Shown: piece by piece, positions 8,946-18,700 of the stretch
Position numbering within the stretch: position 1 is the first letter of the stretch
Layout: each line of letters begins with the position of its first letter
Assembly: GCA_947500545.1 (NCBI GenBank)
Contig: CANMSO010000001.1
Span: 682,001-746,000, forward strand
DNA length: 64,000 nucleotides
Reading direction: 5' to 3'
Origin: an uncultured Aquimarina sp.
Lineage (GTDB): Bacteria > Bacteroidota > Bacteroidia > Flavobacteriales > Flavobacteriaceae
Notes under the pieces: generated by a model
The model's database searches: none
Seen by the model: only the letters and a program-made list of their open reading frames with translations
What the model was told of the DNA's origin: nothing
Translations under genes and position numbers: made by a program

Positions 8946-8975
8946 AAGCTGCTCTGGTTTTTCTCAGAACAGCTT
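8946..8975 (-). terminator. Terminator of the M48 peptidase gene
   Basis: An 11-bp stem with one G-U pair (AAGCTGTTCTG against CAGAGCAGCTT on the minus strand), an 8-nt loop and a following T run. It lies about 40 nt after the M48 gene stop and just before the MFS transporter start. Confidence 0.8.
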
Positions 8976-9016
8976 CTAAAATAGGTATAATCTTTTTAAG
9001 AATACAAACTTTACAA

Positions 9017-9838
9017 TTATTTAAAGGTAGTTACTCCAAATTTTTTGGCTTCTGCCCTAGCAGCCGGCGCCCATGCTGTAAGGTTATTAATACGTGTATC
9101 ACTAGAAGGATGTGTGCTCATAAATTCTGGCGGTGCTTGTCCTCCACTATTAGCTTTCATACGTCTCCATAAGTTTGCTGCCTCATCGGGATTGTAACCC
9201 GCAATTGCCATTAATTGCAACCCAATACGATCGGCTTCAGTTTCATGACTTCTACTAAATGGTAGCATTACTCCAAATTGGCTTCCTAATCCAAAAGCTG
9301 TACCAACTATTTGTTGTGTTTTCTCATCTTTTCCACTAACTGCAGCGGCTGTCGCAACTCCTGCAACTTGTTGTAATTGCGCAGCGCTCATTCTTTGTTG
9401 GCCATGATTAGCCAAGGCATGAGCCACTTCGTGCCCCATAATAGCTGCAACACCAGTTTCATTTTTTGCAATTGGAAGTATTCCTGTATAGAAAACAATT
9501 TTACCTCCTGGCATACACCAGGCATTAACTGTCTTGTCATCTACAAGGTTATATTCCCATTGATAATCTTTTAAATATCCCGAGTATCCATTGGCATTTA
9601 ACCATCGTTCAGAAGCCTTTGATATCCTTTGACCAACTCTTGTAATCATTTCGGCATCTGAGGTACCTTTTACAACTTTATTTTCGCCCAAGAACTGATT
9701 GTACTGTTGAAATGCCATTGGTAATATCTGCGAATTAGGGACTAAAGCCAATGTTTGTTTACCAGTAAAAGGGTTCGTTGCACAAGACAAAAACATCAAT
9801 ATTCCTCCAAATGCAACTATGTATTTTCTAATATTCAT
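9017..9838 (-). CDS. M48-family metallopeptidase lipoprotein
   Basis: A 273-residue protein. A lipoprotein signal ends in LMFLSC (Cys19). The zinc motif HEVAH is at 136-140 and the third ligand is Glu201 in ETEADRIG, the M48C pattern shared with BepA/LoiP/Oma1-type proteases. These act in outer-membrane or periplasmic protein quality control. An upstream extension to 9880 exists but would disrupt the signal peptide, so the ATG at 9838 was chosen. The chain ends soon after the DTRINNL motif, with no TPR domain, so it is the short YcaL/LoiP-like form. It is monocistronic with its own terminator and is divergent from the gasdermin operon. Confidence 0.92.
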   Translation of the reverse strand: MNIRKYIVAFGGILMFLSCATNPFTGKQTLALVPNSQILPMAFQQYNQFLGENKVVKGTSDAEMITRVGQRISKASERWLNANGYSGYLKDYQWEYNLVDDKTVNAWCMPGGKIVFYTGILPIAKNETGVAAIMGHEVAHALANHGQQRMSAAQLQQVAGVATAAAVSGKDEKTQQIVGTAFGLGSQFGVMLPFSRSHETEADRIGLQLMAIAGYNPDEAANLWRRMKANSGGQAPPEFMSTHPSSDTRINNLTAWAPAARAEAKKFGVTTFK

Positions 9839-10284
9839 AATAATATATGTCCTATGTTTTACATTGTTAAAAATAGTCAAAATTCTTGTGATATGTAATT
9901 GATTTAGTCATTTTGTATGTTGATCTTTTCGATGTAATTACCAATTATTCGATAAGTGACATTTTTTACCTTTATGTATAAAGGCGCCTCCTGTGAAATA
10001 ATTTTCCTCTTTTTTCTGATCACTAAAAAAAAGGGGCATTTACCCTTATTTTTTGGGGGTTATTTCTTTCAGGAAGAATGATAAATATATGTAATTTTAT
10101 ATTCACTTTAAATGATATAAATAATTGAATGTCAAAATGTTCAGTGTTTGGATTTGAAGTAATAAAAACTTATATTTAAGTACCCCTATAATTTCTTATC
10201 TATAAGACATTACCTGCCGTATCGCAGTTATTGGTTTCTTAATTGCATCGTTTCTTGTTTGTTAACTTAAAAGAATACACGATT
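9839..10284. other. Divergent intergenic region between M48 gene and gasdermin operon
   Basis: 446 bp without a gene. It must hold the promoters of the M48 gene (left) and the four-gene operon (right). The stretch around 10010-10070 is rich in A and T runs with short G runs (AAGGG...CCCTT), possibly a weak terminator or operator. The only clear promoter-like element is at 10147-10178. Confidence 0.6.
10147..10178 (+). promoter_or_regulatory. Candidate promoter of the caspase-gasdermin operon
   Basis: TTTG at 10147-10150, 20 nt spacer, then TATATTTA at 10171-10178, close to the Bacteroidota -33/-7 consensus (TTTG ... TAnnTTTG). It would give a leader of roughly 100 nt before the ATG at 10285. 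Sequence match only. Confidence 0.4.
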
Positions 10285-13191
10285 ATGAACCTATATGCAT
10301 TACTTATCGGAATAAATGAATATGAGATAAGTCCTTTACAGCAGTGTGTAAATGATGTAAACAAATTCGAAGATTATATAAATACCTTACAATCTGAAAA
10401 GGTATATAATTCTATTACCGTCAAAAAACTTATCAATGACAAGGCTACTAAGCTGAACATTGTTAATGCTATAGATACTTTTCTTGCTACAGCTAAAGAT
10501 GATGATGTTGCATTACTTTATTATAGCGGCCATGGAGCTTTGGAAGAAAGTGCAGGAAGGTTTAGTGATGCACATTCGGGTACAATTGAATGTCTTGTGT
10601 GCTATAGTAAAGAGGAATTAAACTCAGAAAGTTATTTGCTAGCAGATAAAGAATTAAGGTATTCTTTTTCAAAATTCAAAAACAATCCACACTTAATTAC
10701 TGTTTTTGATTGTTGCCATTCTGGGGATATGGTTAGGTCTGTAACTAACGGAACAATTGATGATTCTAGGCAAAGAAAGATAAGTAGTATATTTCCAGCT
10801 AGAAGCTATGCTGATTTTATATTTTCGAAAGAGATAGATGAGGAACGTATTAAATCTCAGAAATTAACAGCACTTATTCCTTATAAAAATTCAGTGAACA
10901 TTTCGGCATGCCTTGCCTCTGAGTCTTCATGGGAGGATTCTAAAGGTGGTGTTTTCACGAGATATCTTTTGCAACTTCTTAAGACTAAGAACAATAAAAT
11001 AAGTTACCTGGATATTACAAAATGGGCAAAAATAAGTTTGAAGGATATAACCAATAAGAAGCAAACTCCTACAATAAGTGTGCAAGGAAAAGGGAAAAAT
11101 GATCATTATTCTTCTTGGCTTAACCTTAACATTGTTCAAAATCAAATTGATCAAGGTCATATCTTCTTTAATAAAAAGAATGGTTGGTACTATAATAAAG
11201 GCCAATTATTTGGTATAGAAGAAGGGACAGAGATTACTATTAAAATAAATAGTGATAGAACAATTACTACAAAAGTTATAGAGGTTAATCTAGAGGATTC
11301 TCTTGTGCAAGATCCTATGGAACAAGGGGTTTTACTGGATTTTACAAAACCGTACCCAGTCTCTACAGAGACTATTTATAATCAATTAGATATTCATATT
11401 TGTAATCTTGATAAGGATAAACATGCAGAAGAGCATATAAAATCAATTATTCAAGGGATGCAAAACATTTCGCTTTGCAATGCAGATGAAGCATCTTTCT
11501 TTGTTACGCTATTTAACCAAACGGTGTACATAAGTTTAGCAAATGACTTGTATAGGCCTATGGCAATTCAAATTGATCTTTTAGACCTTGAAAATGAGCG
11601 TATAGAAAAGATGTTGTCACACCAATTAGAAGCTTTAGTAAAGTGGAATTATTATGATACTTTAGAAAATCCAGATAATGGTTTTTTAGAAACTCCTATC
11701 AAAGTAGAAATTAGGACAGACAGTAATCAACAATGGTCGGACATTACGAATTCAGGTATTGACCTAACTACATTACCTAATCAGTTAACCAGAAATAATG
11801 AGTTTTTTCAGAAATATCAGATAAAGGTTTCCAATATTTCAAAGGAAACAATTTTTGTTACAGCACTATTATTAGGTTCTGATATCTCAATTTCGTCTGA
11901 CCCACTAGATAATAAGACTAAAAGACTAAAACCAGGGGATTCTATTATGTTTTATGAACATACCAGCTCTCCTTATGCAGGTTGGTCATTAGATACTTAC
12001 AAAGAGATTTATAATTGGAAACAGGATTGGTTGCATTATAAATTTATAATTAATAACCAAGAAGATATAACATCATCAATACCCGATATGAATCAGATGG
12101 GGCTGCAACCCCCTACTACTCATCTGGGTAATCTAATGGGTCATGGTGCAATTTCTGATTTTCTGCCAGAGAAGACCAAATGGGGTGTTTATACATCCAC
12201 ATTAGGGCTTATTAACCCAAAATATAACATAATTGGAGATAAGTTACTTAACAATTGGGACTGGTACTGTAATCATGAGATATTAGCTCCTTTTATCAAT
12301 TTTTTATATACAAAACAGGAACAGCAAGGATTTGCACTAAATACTTCATTTAATAAACCAAATGCTTTAGGGGATAATGAAGTAAATAGTAAAAGTTTAT
12401 CAGGGTTTGCTATAAATCTTGCTAACGGCTTAGAGGATAAATTTAGATATCGAAGATTTAAAAAATCAAAACGTTTATTTCCAAAATTGCCTGTAATTGT
12501 AGCCGAAGGAGATTCGTGGTTTTTGTTTCCGTTTTTGGTAAAAGATACGTTAGATTATATAATGGAAAGATATCCTTTGCGCAGTATTGCCGCTGCGGGA
12601 GATGAACTTCAAAATTATAGAAAAAGCAGGCAGCTTCTTAAAGCAATAGAAAAAGAACGCCCCAAATATGTACTAATAAGCGGTGGCGGAAACGACATCA
12701 TTGGTCCTGAGATTGTTACAATCCTCAAAAATGGAATGCCACCGGGGCTTCAAGCTTCAAAATACCTTAATGATTTTTATGATACAAAAACTAAGGATAT
12801 TGAAGGTACATACAATTATTTTTTTAATAGAATACACGAGTTTGATTTTGTAGAACAAGTATTTGTACATGGGTATGATTATGTACGCGCAGATCATGAT
12901 GCCAAAACAATCAAGAAAGGATGGGTAAATAAATATTTACTTGAAAAAGGCATTACAGAATTAGAAGATAGAACAAAAGTCATTAGATATCTAATAGATA
13001 GATTTAATGACCTATTAAAAGAAGTAACAGCAAAGCATAGAAATGCAACTTATGTAGATATGAGAACTTTGGTCAAAAAAGAAGAATGGTATGATGAAAT
13101 TCATCCTAATGATAATGGATTTTCCAAAGTTGCAGGAAAATTTTTAGAAGCTATTAACCAATTTGAATATGTATATCATGAGAATATGTAA
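10285..13191 (+). CDS. Caspase-like (C14) protease fused to an SGNH/GDSL hydrolase domain
   Basis: A 968-residue protein. Residues 1 to about 285 are a caspase/metacaspase domain: MNLYALLIGINEY at the start, His83 in YYSGHG and Cys144 in FDCCHSGD, the catalytic dyad. Residues about 290-730 are uncharacterised, mostly beta-rich, with a segment (about 500-600) like the beta-sandwich often following bacterial caspases. Residues about 735-968 are an SGNH hydrolase: GDSWF with Ser744, GGGND near 800 and DEIHPND near 938 give all three conserved blocks. No signal peptide or membrane segment is seen. The ATG at 10285 is preferred over an upstream TTG at 10243 because the caspase strand starts at once. 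The gene leads the operon and its 3' end overlaps the gasdermin start. Expected job: proteolytic activation of the pore-former; the SGNH part may add lipid or acyl hydrolysis (inference). Confidence 0.9.
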   Translation: MNLYALLIGINEYEISPLQQCVNDVNKFEDYINTLQSEKVYNSITVKKLINDKATKLNIVNAIDTFLATAKDDDVALLYYSGHGALEESAGRFSDAHSGTIECLVCYSKEELNSESYLLADKELRYSFSKFKNNPHLITVFDCCHSGDMVRSVTNGTIDDSRQRKISSIFPARSYADFIFSKEIDEERIKSQKLTALIPYKNSVNISACLASESSWEDSKGGVFTRYLLQLLKTKNNKISYLDITKWAKISLKDITNKKQTPTISVQGKGKNDHYSSWLNLNIVQNQIDQGHIFFNKKNGWYYNKGQLFGIEEGTEITIKINSDRTITTKVIEVNLEDSLVQDPMEQGVLLDFTKPYPVSTETIYNQLDIHICNLDKDKHAEEHIKSIIQGMQNISLCNADEASFFVTLFNQTVYISLANDLYRPMAIQIDLLDLENERIEKMLSHQLEALVKWNYYDTLENPDNGFLETPIKVEIRTDSNQQWSDITNSGIDLTTLPNQLTRNNEFFQKYQIKVSNISKETIFVTALLLGSDISISSDPLDNKTKRLKPGDSIMFYEHTSSPYAGWSLDTYKEIYNWKQDWLHYKFIINNQEDITSSIPDMNQMGLQPPTTHLGNLMGHGAISDFLPEKTKWGVYTSTLGLINPKYNIIGDKLLNNWDWYCNHEILAPFINFLYTKQEQQGFALNTSFNKPNALGDNEVNSKSLSGFAINLANGLEDKFRYRRFKKSKRLFPKLPVIVAEGDSWFLFPFLVKDTLDYIMERYPLRSIAAAGDELQNYRKSRQLLKAIEKERPKYVLISGGGNDIIGPEIVTILKNGMPPGLQASKYLNDFYDTKTKDIEGTYNYFFNRIHEFDFVEQVFVHGYDYVRADHDAKTIKKGWVNKYLLEKGITELEDRTKVIRYLIDRFNDLLKEVTAKHRNATYVDMRTLVKKEEWYDEIHPNDNGFSKVAGKFLEAINQFEYVYHENM

Positions 13192-14008
13192 AAACAACAT
13201 TACTGATCAAATAAGAGACCTGTTTGATGCAAACCCTCTTAGAATTCCAGAAGCCAGAATACAACCATTGTGTATGTTAGAGGTAAATAACAATAAACAA
13301 AAGTACTTGGGAGAGTTTAAGTTTCTGGTAAAGGATGGTTTTAAACACATGATTGATATAAAAACGGCTCCTGTGGCTCAAGTTTCTGATGTAAAGACTA
13401 AAAAAATTGATTTTAAGATAGGATTTGATATCCTTGGTAATTTCATTAAAGCATTCGGACTAGATCCAGCGGCAATAGGTGCTTCTGTAAAAGGTTCTGA
13501 TAAAATGTCCTTTTCCTTCGGAAATGTTATTAGAAAATATATAGACACACTAGAACTAGGACAAATTTTAGTATCGAACGATATTAAAGGAGATCCGGAT
13601 AACATTTTCATTGAAGAAATTTCAAATAAGAAAAATGTAAAGCTAGCATTGATAACTGATGTCTTAACAAGTCCGGATTTTTCATTATCGACATATAGTA
13701 GTAGTAATACACATGCAGAAATTAATATTCCATTAATACAGGAATACTTATCTAATATTGATACAAATCTTACCGTCGAAAAAGTATCAGAAAACGAAGT
13801 AAAATTTAAAGGAGATACTCCCCTAACCTATGCTTTTACTTGTGTAGAGATAAATATTGACCCCGAAACAGGAAAATTTTCACGAGGTCAATGGCTAGAT
13901 AATATACGATCAATCCGGGATACTACCGCATCAGGTACCGAACAGATTGAAATCCCTAAACTTATGCTTGATGATAATCAAGCAAATCCGTTACTTATAG
14001 AGTTTTAA
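13178..14008 (+). CDS. Probable bacterial gasdermin (bGSDM), pore-forming cell-death effector
   Basis: A 276-residue protein that I assign to bacterial gasdermins by pattern: size, a cysteine at position 4 (MRICKNN), the early block RIPEARIQPLCML followed by KYLGEFKFL, then KIGFDILGNFIKAFG and KMSFSFGNVI, which match the N-terminal strands and alpha1-alpha3 pattern of bGSDMs as I recall them. Known bGSDMs are palmitoylated on an N-terminal Cys, held inactive by a short C-terminal peptide and released by a neighbouring caspase-like or CHAT protease. Both protease types flank this gene. Starting at 13178 places Cys at residue 4; a start at 13169 or 13163 would bury it. The gene overlaps the caspase gene by 14 nt. 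The releasing cut should fall in the last 30-50 residues. A profile search has not been done. Confidence 0.75.
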   Translation: MRICKNNITDQIRDLFDANPLRIPEARIQPLCMLEVNNNKQKYLGEFKFLVKDGFKHMIDIKTAPVAQVSDVKTKKIDFKIGFDILGNFIKAFGLDPAAIGASVKGSDKMSFSFGNVIRKYIDTLELGQILVSNDIKGDPDNIFIEEISNKKNVKLALITDVLTSPDFSLSTYSSSNTHAEINIPLIQEYLSNIDTNLTVEKVSENEVKFKGDTPLTYAFTCVEINIDPETGKFSRGQWLDNIRSIRDTTASGTEQIEIPKLMLDDNQANPLLIEF

Positions 14009-14027
14009 GACCTAAAAAAAAGAAATA

Positions 14028-15794
14028 ATGAAAGAATATTTTGTTGGAATATTTGAAAATGACGCTGAAGCTCCGTTACATAGTTTGGACGATGAACGTA
14101 AGGCTATTGATGTTCTTTTATTAAAAAATAAAGATGTCTTTAGTAAAGAAATCATCCCAAACGAAGGTATTGATGGATTTATAAGTAAACTGCAATTACT
14201 TACCAATGACATGACAGTATTTCATTTTAGTGGCCATCATGATAATAGTGACAAAGCTATTCAATTAAGTGATGAAATTTTTAATGACAAAGGACTTATT
14301 GAAATCTTGAACAATTCTCCAAAACTAAAAATGGTTTTCATTAACGGATGTTCTACTAGTAAAATTGTAGAAGCACTACATAATGTTCCTGTAGTTATTG
14401 GTACTAATACACCTGTTTATGATCATTTTGCTTATACATTGTCTACAAGGTTTTATGAATTATTGTTAAATCACAAGGATAATATTAACGAAAGTGAAAA
14501 GATTGATGATGTTTTTAAGCAAGCCAAAGGCTTCCTACAGGGGCATTATAAAGATCCAAAGGATATAGAAAGAGGCTCCGGCCCGGCTGAAATGATTGAG
14601 GAGAAAGTAAACAATTATTATTTTAAAATTAATAAGGAAATTGAACAATGGCATACAGATCCAGATACGTTTCCAGTAAAAAAACGTTTTCAGGAATTAA
14701 TAGATGAAATCAGACAAGAAGAAAATTTAAGAGAAGATTTATATAAGTATTATCCCTATTTTTTATGTATTCATCTTGAAATATTATCAGATTTCAATGA
14801 TATAAATAATAGTGTTTATCAAGAATTATCAAAAGAACGATATTGGGTGATACGAAGCATGTTTAAGGAGTTTCTGAATTTTCTTAAGTTTTCTGCGTAT
14901 TCAATTATCTGGTCAATATCAAAAAATACTCCTGAGTTTAAAACCGAGTTAACCCCTCAATTAAAAGAAATACTAAGAGATAATTTAGAGTTAGGATGGG
15001 AATCAAATGTACAGTACAAGATTTCTGAAGATCTTGTGTTCATCTACAATAATATTCCGGATGAATATTTAGAAAAAAATCCTTTATGGAAAGAATTAAA
15101 AGCTTGCGTTCTTCAAAACCAAGAGATATTTAATGAAGTGACAGATTTTTTCTCGACCCATCTTGAACATAATAAAAACAGTAAACTAGACTATATAAAA
15201 ACAGAACAATATTTAGAAAAGTTTATTAGAAATTTTAAGTTTCTTCGAAATTTGGGAATTGAATCTATATATGATGTTTTCTACAATCAATTTAAGTATG
15301 ATAACCAGCGGTCCTATGTAATTAATAGGTCCTATTATCCAGTCAGTAACAGACCAACGGCTTTGGATACTAGAAAAAGTGTAGTATTTGAAGTAACAGA
15401 AGAGGAATCAATATTAGATATAGATGTTCATTCTGTTTATATCTGTACGACTAAAAATGGCAATGGAAAGCCAAAAAGACAACTTAATCTATCCCCCTTT
15501 TATCTTGATGTAAACTCTACATCGGTTGCCAAGGATAAAATAAAACTCTATTATCTGGATCGTTACTCTGAAGCTACAGATAAGCTTATATATAGAGAGG
15601 TCATAAATGCTCGTGTAGATAGAGACAATAATTCGAAAAAGAAGAAACTTGGAGAAGAAATTGAAGTTCCTTTAGATGAAGATATGATTCTAGGTCTCTA
15701 CAAAGATGGTAAGAAGGATATTATAGAAATAGAAGAAAAGAAAAAAATTCGAGATCATTTTGAATACATAAAAAAACTAATCTCCTATACATGA
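14028..15794 (+). CDS. CHAT-domain cysteine protease-like protein
   Basis: A 588-residue protein. The first ~190 residues form a compact CHAT (caspase HetF associated with TPRs) domain: His70 in VFHFSGHH and Cys108 in VFINGCST, with VPVVIGTNTPV after it, as in active CHAT proteases. Residues about 200-440 are helical and unrecognised; about 440-588 look beta-rich and end in a charged helix. No TPRs or membrane segments are obvious. It starts 19 nt after the gasdermin gene behind an A/G-rich leader and ends in an ATGA overlap with the STAND gene, so NTPase and protease are made together. It is the second candidate activator of the gasdermin or a partner linking sensor to caspase. Confidence 0.85.
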   Translation: MKEYFVGIFENDAEAPLHSLDDERKAIDVLLLKNKDVFSKEIIPNEGIDGFISKLQLLTNDMTVFHFSGHHDNSDKAIQLSDEIFNDKGLIEILNNSPKLKMVFINGCSTSKIVEALHNVPVVIGTNTPVYDHFAYTLSTRFYELLLNHKDNINESEKIDDVFKQAKGFLQGHYKDPKDIERGSGPAEMIEEKVNNYYFKINKEIEQWHTDPDTFPVKKRFQELIDEIRQEENLREDLYKYYPYFLCIHLEILSDFNDINNSVYQELSKERYWVIRSMFKEFLNFLKFSAYSIIWSISKNTPEFKTELTPQLKEILRDNLELGWESNVQYKISEDLVFIYNNIPDEYLEKNPLWKELKACVLQNQEIFNEVTDFFSTHLEHNKNSKLDYIKTEQYLEKFIRNFKFLRNLGIESIYDVFYNQFKYDNQRSYVINRSYYPVSNRPTALDTRKSVVFEVTEEESILDIDVHSVYICTTKNGNGKPKRQLNLSPFYLDVNSTSVAKDKIKLYYLDRYSEATDKLIYREVINARVDRDNNSKKKKLGEEIEVPLDEDMILGLYKDGKKDIIEIEEKKKIRDHFEYIKKLISYT

Positions 15795-18700
15795 TCACTC
15801 TTGATAAAAAAATAACATCGCCTTTTAAGTTTCTGGACTCGTATAAAAAAAACGACTTTCAGAGTTATTTTGGCAGAGATCAAGAAAGTGTAGATCTTTT
15901 TCAATTGTATAAGGATTCATCACTAATGATCCTACATGGGCCATCGGGATCAGGTAAAACCAGTCTTATCTATTGCGGACTTCTTAACAGGATTAAAACT
16001 GAAAAGAGAGTATTAAGTATTCGAAGAGATGATGATCTTATTAATGCAATCAAGAAAAAATTATTTATTAATCCAAATCATGAAAGCAACGCTTTAGATG
16101 ATCAATCAAAATTGATAGATGATTTTTTTTCTGCTCAGTCAGAACTTAATCAGATCCTATCTTCAATTAATCATATTGAGGGGATGATGCTTAAGGTAGA
16201 AGAAGAAATAATTAGACTTAAACGAAAAAGTAGAGAAACCGCAACCACAACCAGGGACTTAAACAATGCGCCTATTGAAGATCAGGAAGGTACTCAAGAA
16301 GTTATCTCAAAATACAAAGAAAGATTACGAAAATTCATTTCTGAAAGGAAAGAACTGTTAGTGCGATTACGTGAAGATAATAAACAGGTAACCATTATAT
16401 CTAACAATATTCGTGATTACTTCATGAATAGCAGAATTAAGGGCTCTAAAAAACCTTTTACTCCACTTATTATTTTTGATCAATTTGAAGAGCTTTTTGT
16501 ATATGGAACTAAACAAGAAATTGATAAGTTTGGATTGTTTCTAAAACTCATTTTTGAGTACAAAATTCCATTTAATATCATTATATCCTTACGGGAAGAA
16601 TATTTTGGACATTTGGATCAGTTACAATCTTTTATCCCTCATATTTTTTATAAAAAAATACGTTTGGCACATCCTAACAAACAAGTCATAAAAAAAATTA
16701 TTACAAAGTCCTTTCAGGAATTTAATATTAATCAATATAATGATGATACTAACGAAGAATTATCTGATGATGAAAAAGAAAATAGAATTGAATTAATTCT
16801 GGATCAAATTAAAATAAAGGATAATGAGTCTACCAGTTACCATTTACCATTTTTGCAAGTATATCTGGATCGCTTATATAAAGTAGATTATTATAGAACC
16901 TATGGTGATAAACCATCCAGGGATAATGATGAATATTTACCTCTAGAATTTAAAGAAGAGGAAATTAAAGAGTTTGGATCTATAGAGCAGGTTCTGGAAA
17001 ATTATATAAGAGAAGTTAATAATAAAATTATTCGAAATAAGAGCAATAAACTTAATGACAGAATTGAGCATAAGGATAGTGTGATTAAGTTTCTTAGACA
17101 TTTTAAAACTAAGGACGATCTTAAAAAAAGAGTACCTATTCAAACCGAAAAGGATAACTATTATGTTATAAATAACCGAAAGATCTCAGACAAAATTCAA
17201 AAAGATATATGGGGAGAAGTTAATGAGCTTGAATACAATGAAACTATTTCAGAAATAATCGATGAACTAAAAGAAAAAGGGATTCTTAAAGTAAGTACAG
17301 ACCAAAACCTTGGTGCTGATTATGCAGAGTTAAGTCATGATATTATCGCCAAAGTAATCAGTAAAATACGAACTGAAGACGATTTTAGATTATTAATTAA
17401 AAAAGACTTTATCTCTTCGTTCGATATATATGAAGATACCCAGGATACAGGAGACTTGCTATCAACCCAACAAATAGACCGAATGAATCAATGTTTGGGT
17501 TTTGTCATGGATGATGATAATCAAGAACGCTTGAAAAGAAAACGAGATTTTTTTGAAAAGAGTGTCGAAGAAAGTCATAGAGAAGAATTAGAGAAAAAAA
17601 AATTGGAAAAAAAATTAAAAAGGTATGTTTATTACCCTTTTATTATAACATGTCTAGCTATAATACTGGCTGCCCAACTTAAAGAAGGTTGGAAAGATAG
17701 TATATCCATAAAAATCCATGAAAAAATGGGGGAATCTATAAGGGATTACAATGTGGATAGAACAAGTTCATTTAATAGTATTTTAGCATGCGAAGATGAT
17801 CTTAGGAATACTAAAGTATTTGGCAAATACAGGATTAACTTATTAGATAATAAGTGGTTTAACTTTTTAGATGAATATACTCTTAATCTGCTTGCAGATT
17901 TTAAAAACGATTTATACAAGGACTACAGTAAAACGCCTTTCTACCAAAGCAGCACCTCTATAGACATAGGAGAAGGAGATATAAAATCAACTAAAACTCG
18001 TAGAGAAGACTCTATATTATACATTTATGCATTAACAAAATCTGAAAAACTAACCTTAAGTTGGCTGGAGTATGAAAAAAAAGATAATATTTTTAACGAA
18101 ACGTATGTAATTGACAATAATGTAAGTGCTTTCGAACCATTCAAGTACAGAGATAAACAAATGATATTGGTTGCTAAAGTAACGGATAAGGATTATTTAA
18201 AAATAGTACTTCTTGATAAAAATGGTACGCAACAATACATGAATTCAAATAACGATTATGAAATTATAATAAAGAAAAAAACACCTCTAAAAATTGATAT
18301 TGAACATAAGTCTGATCTTTCTTTTATTATTGGTATTGATAATGAAATACATCAACTAGATCTTGATTTAACCAAGAATGAAAATCAACCAGATGTTATT
18401 AATTTGGACTACCCTATAAAAAAAATTAAATCCCTTGACAATGAACACTATCTCGTACTCTACGGAAAAAGTAGATTGTTTATTAATCATAAAAATATAA
18501 GTTCTAATGTATTAGAGCAGCTATTAGGATTAGAGGAGTCTGATGAAGTACATACGTTTAAAATACGAAAAGAAGATGAAACATTATTCCTGGGGCTTAA
18601 GGGAAGAATAATAGAGTTTAATCTAAAAACACGTCAAAAAGGAATACACTATGTTCATGATGAACAAATAAACACTATTGCTACCAATAAGAAAGGAGAA

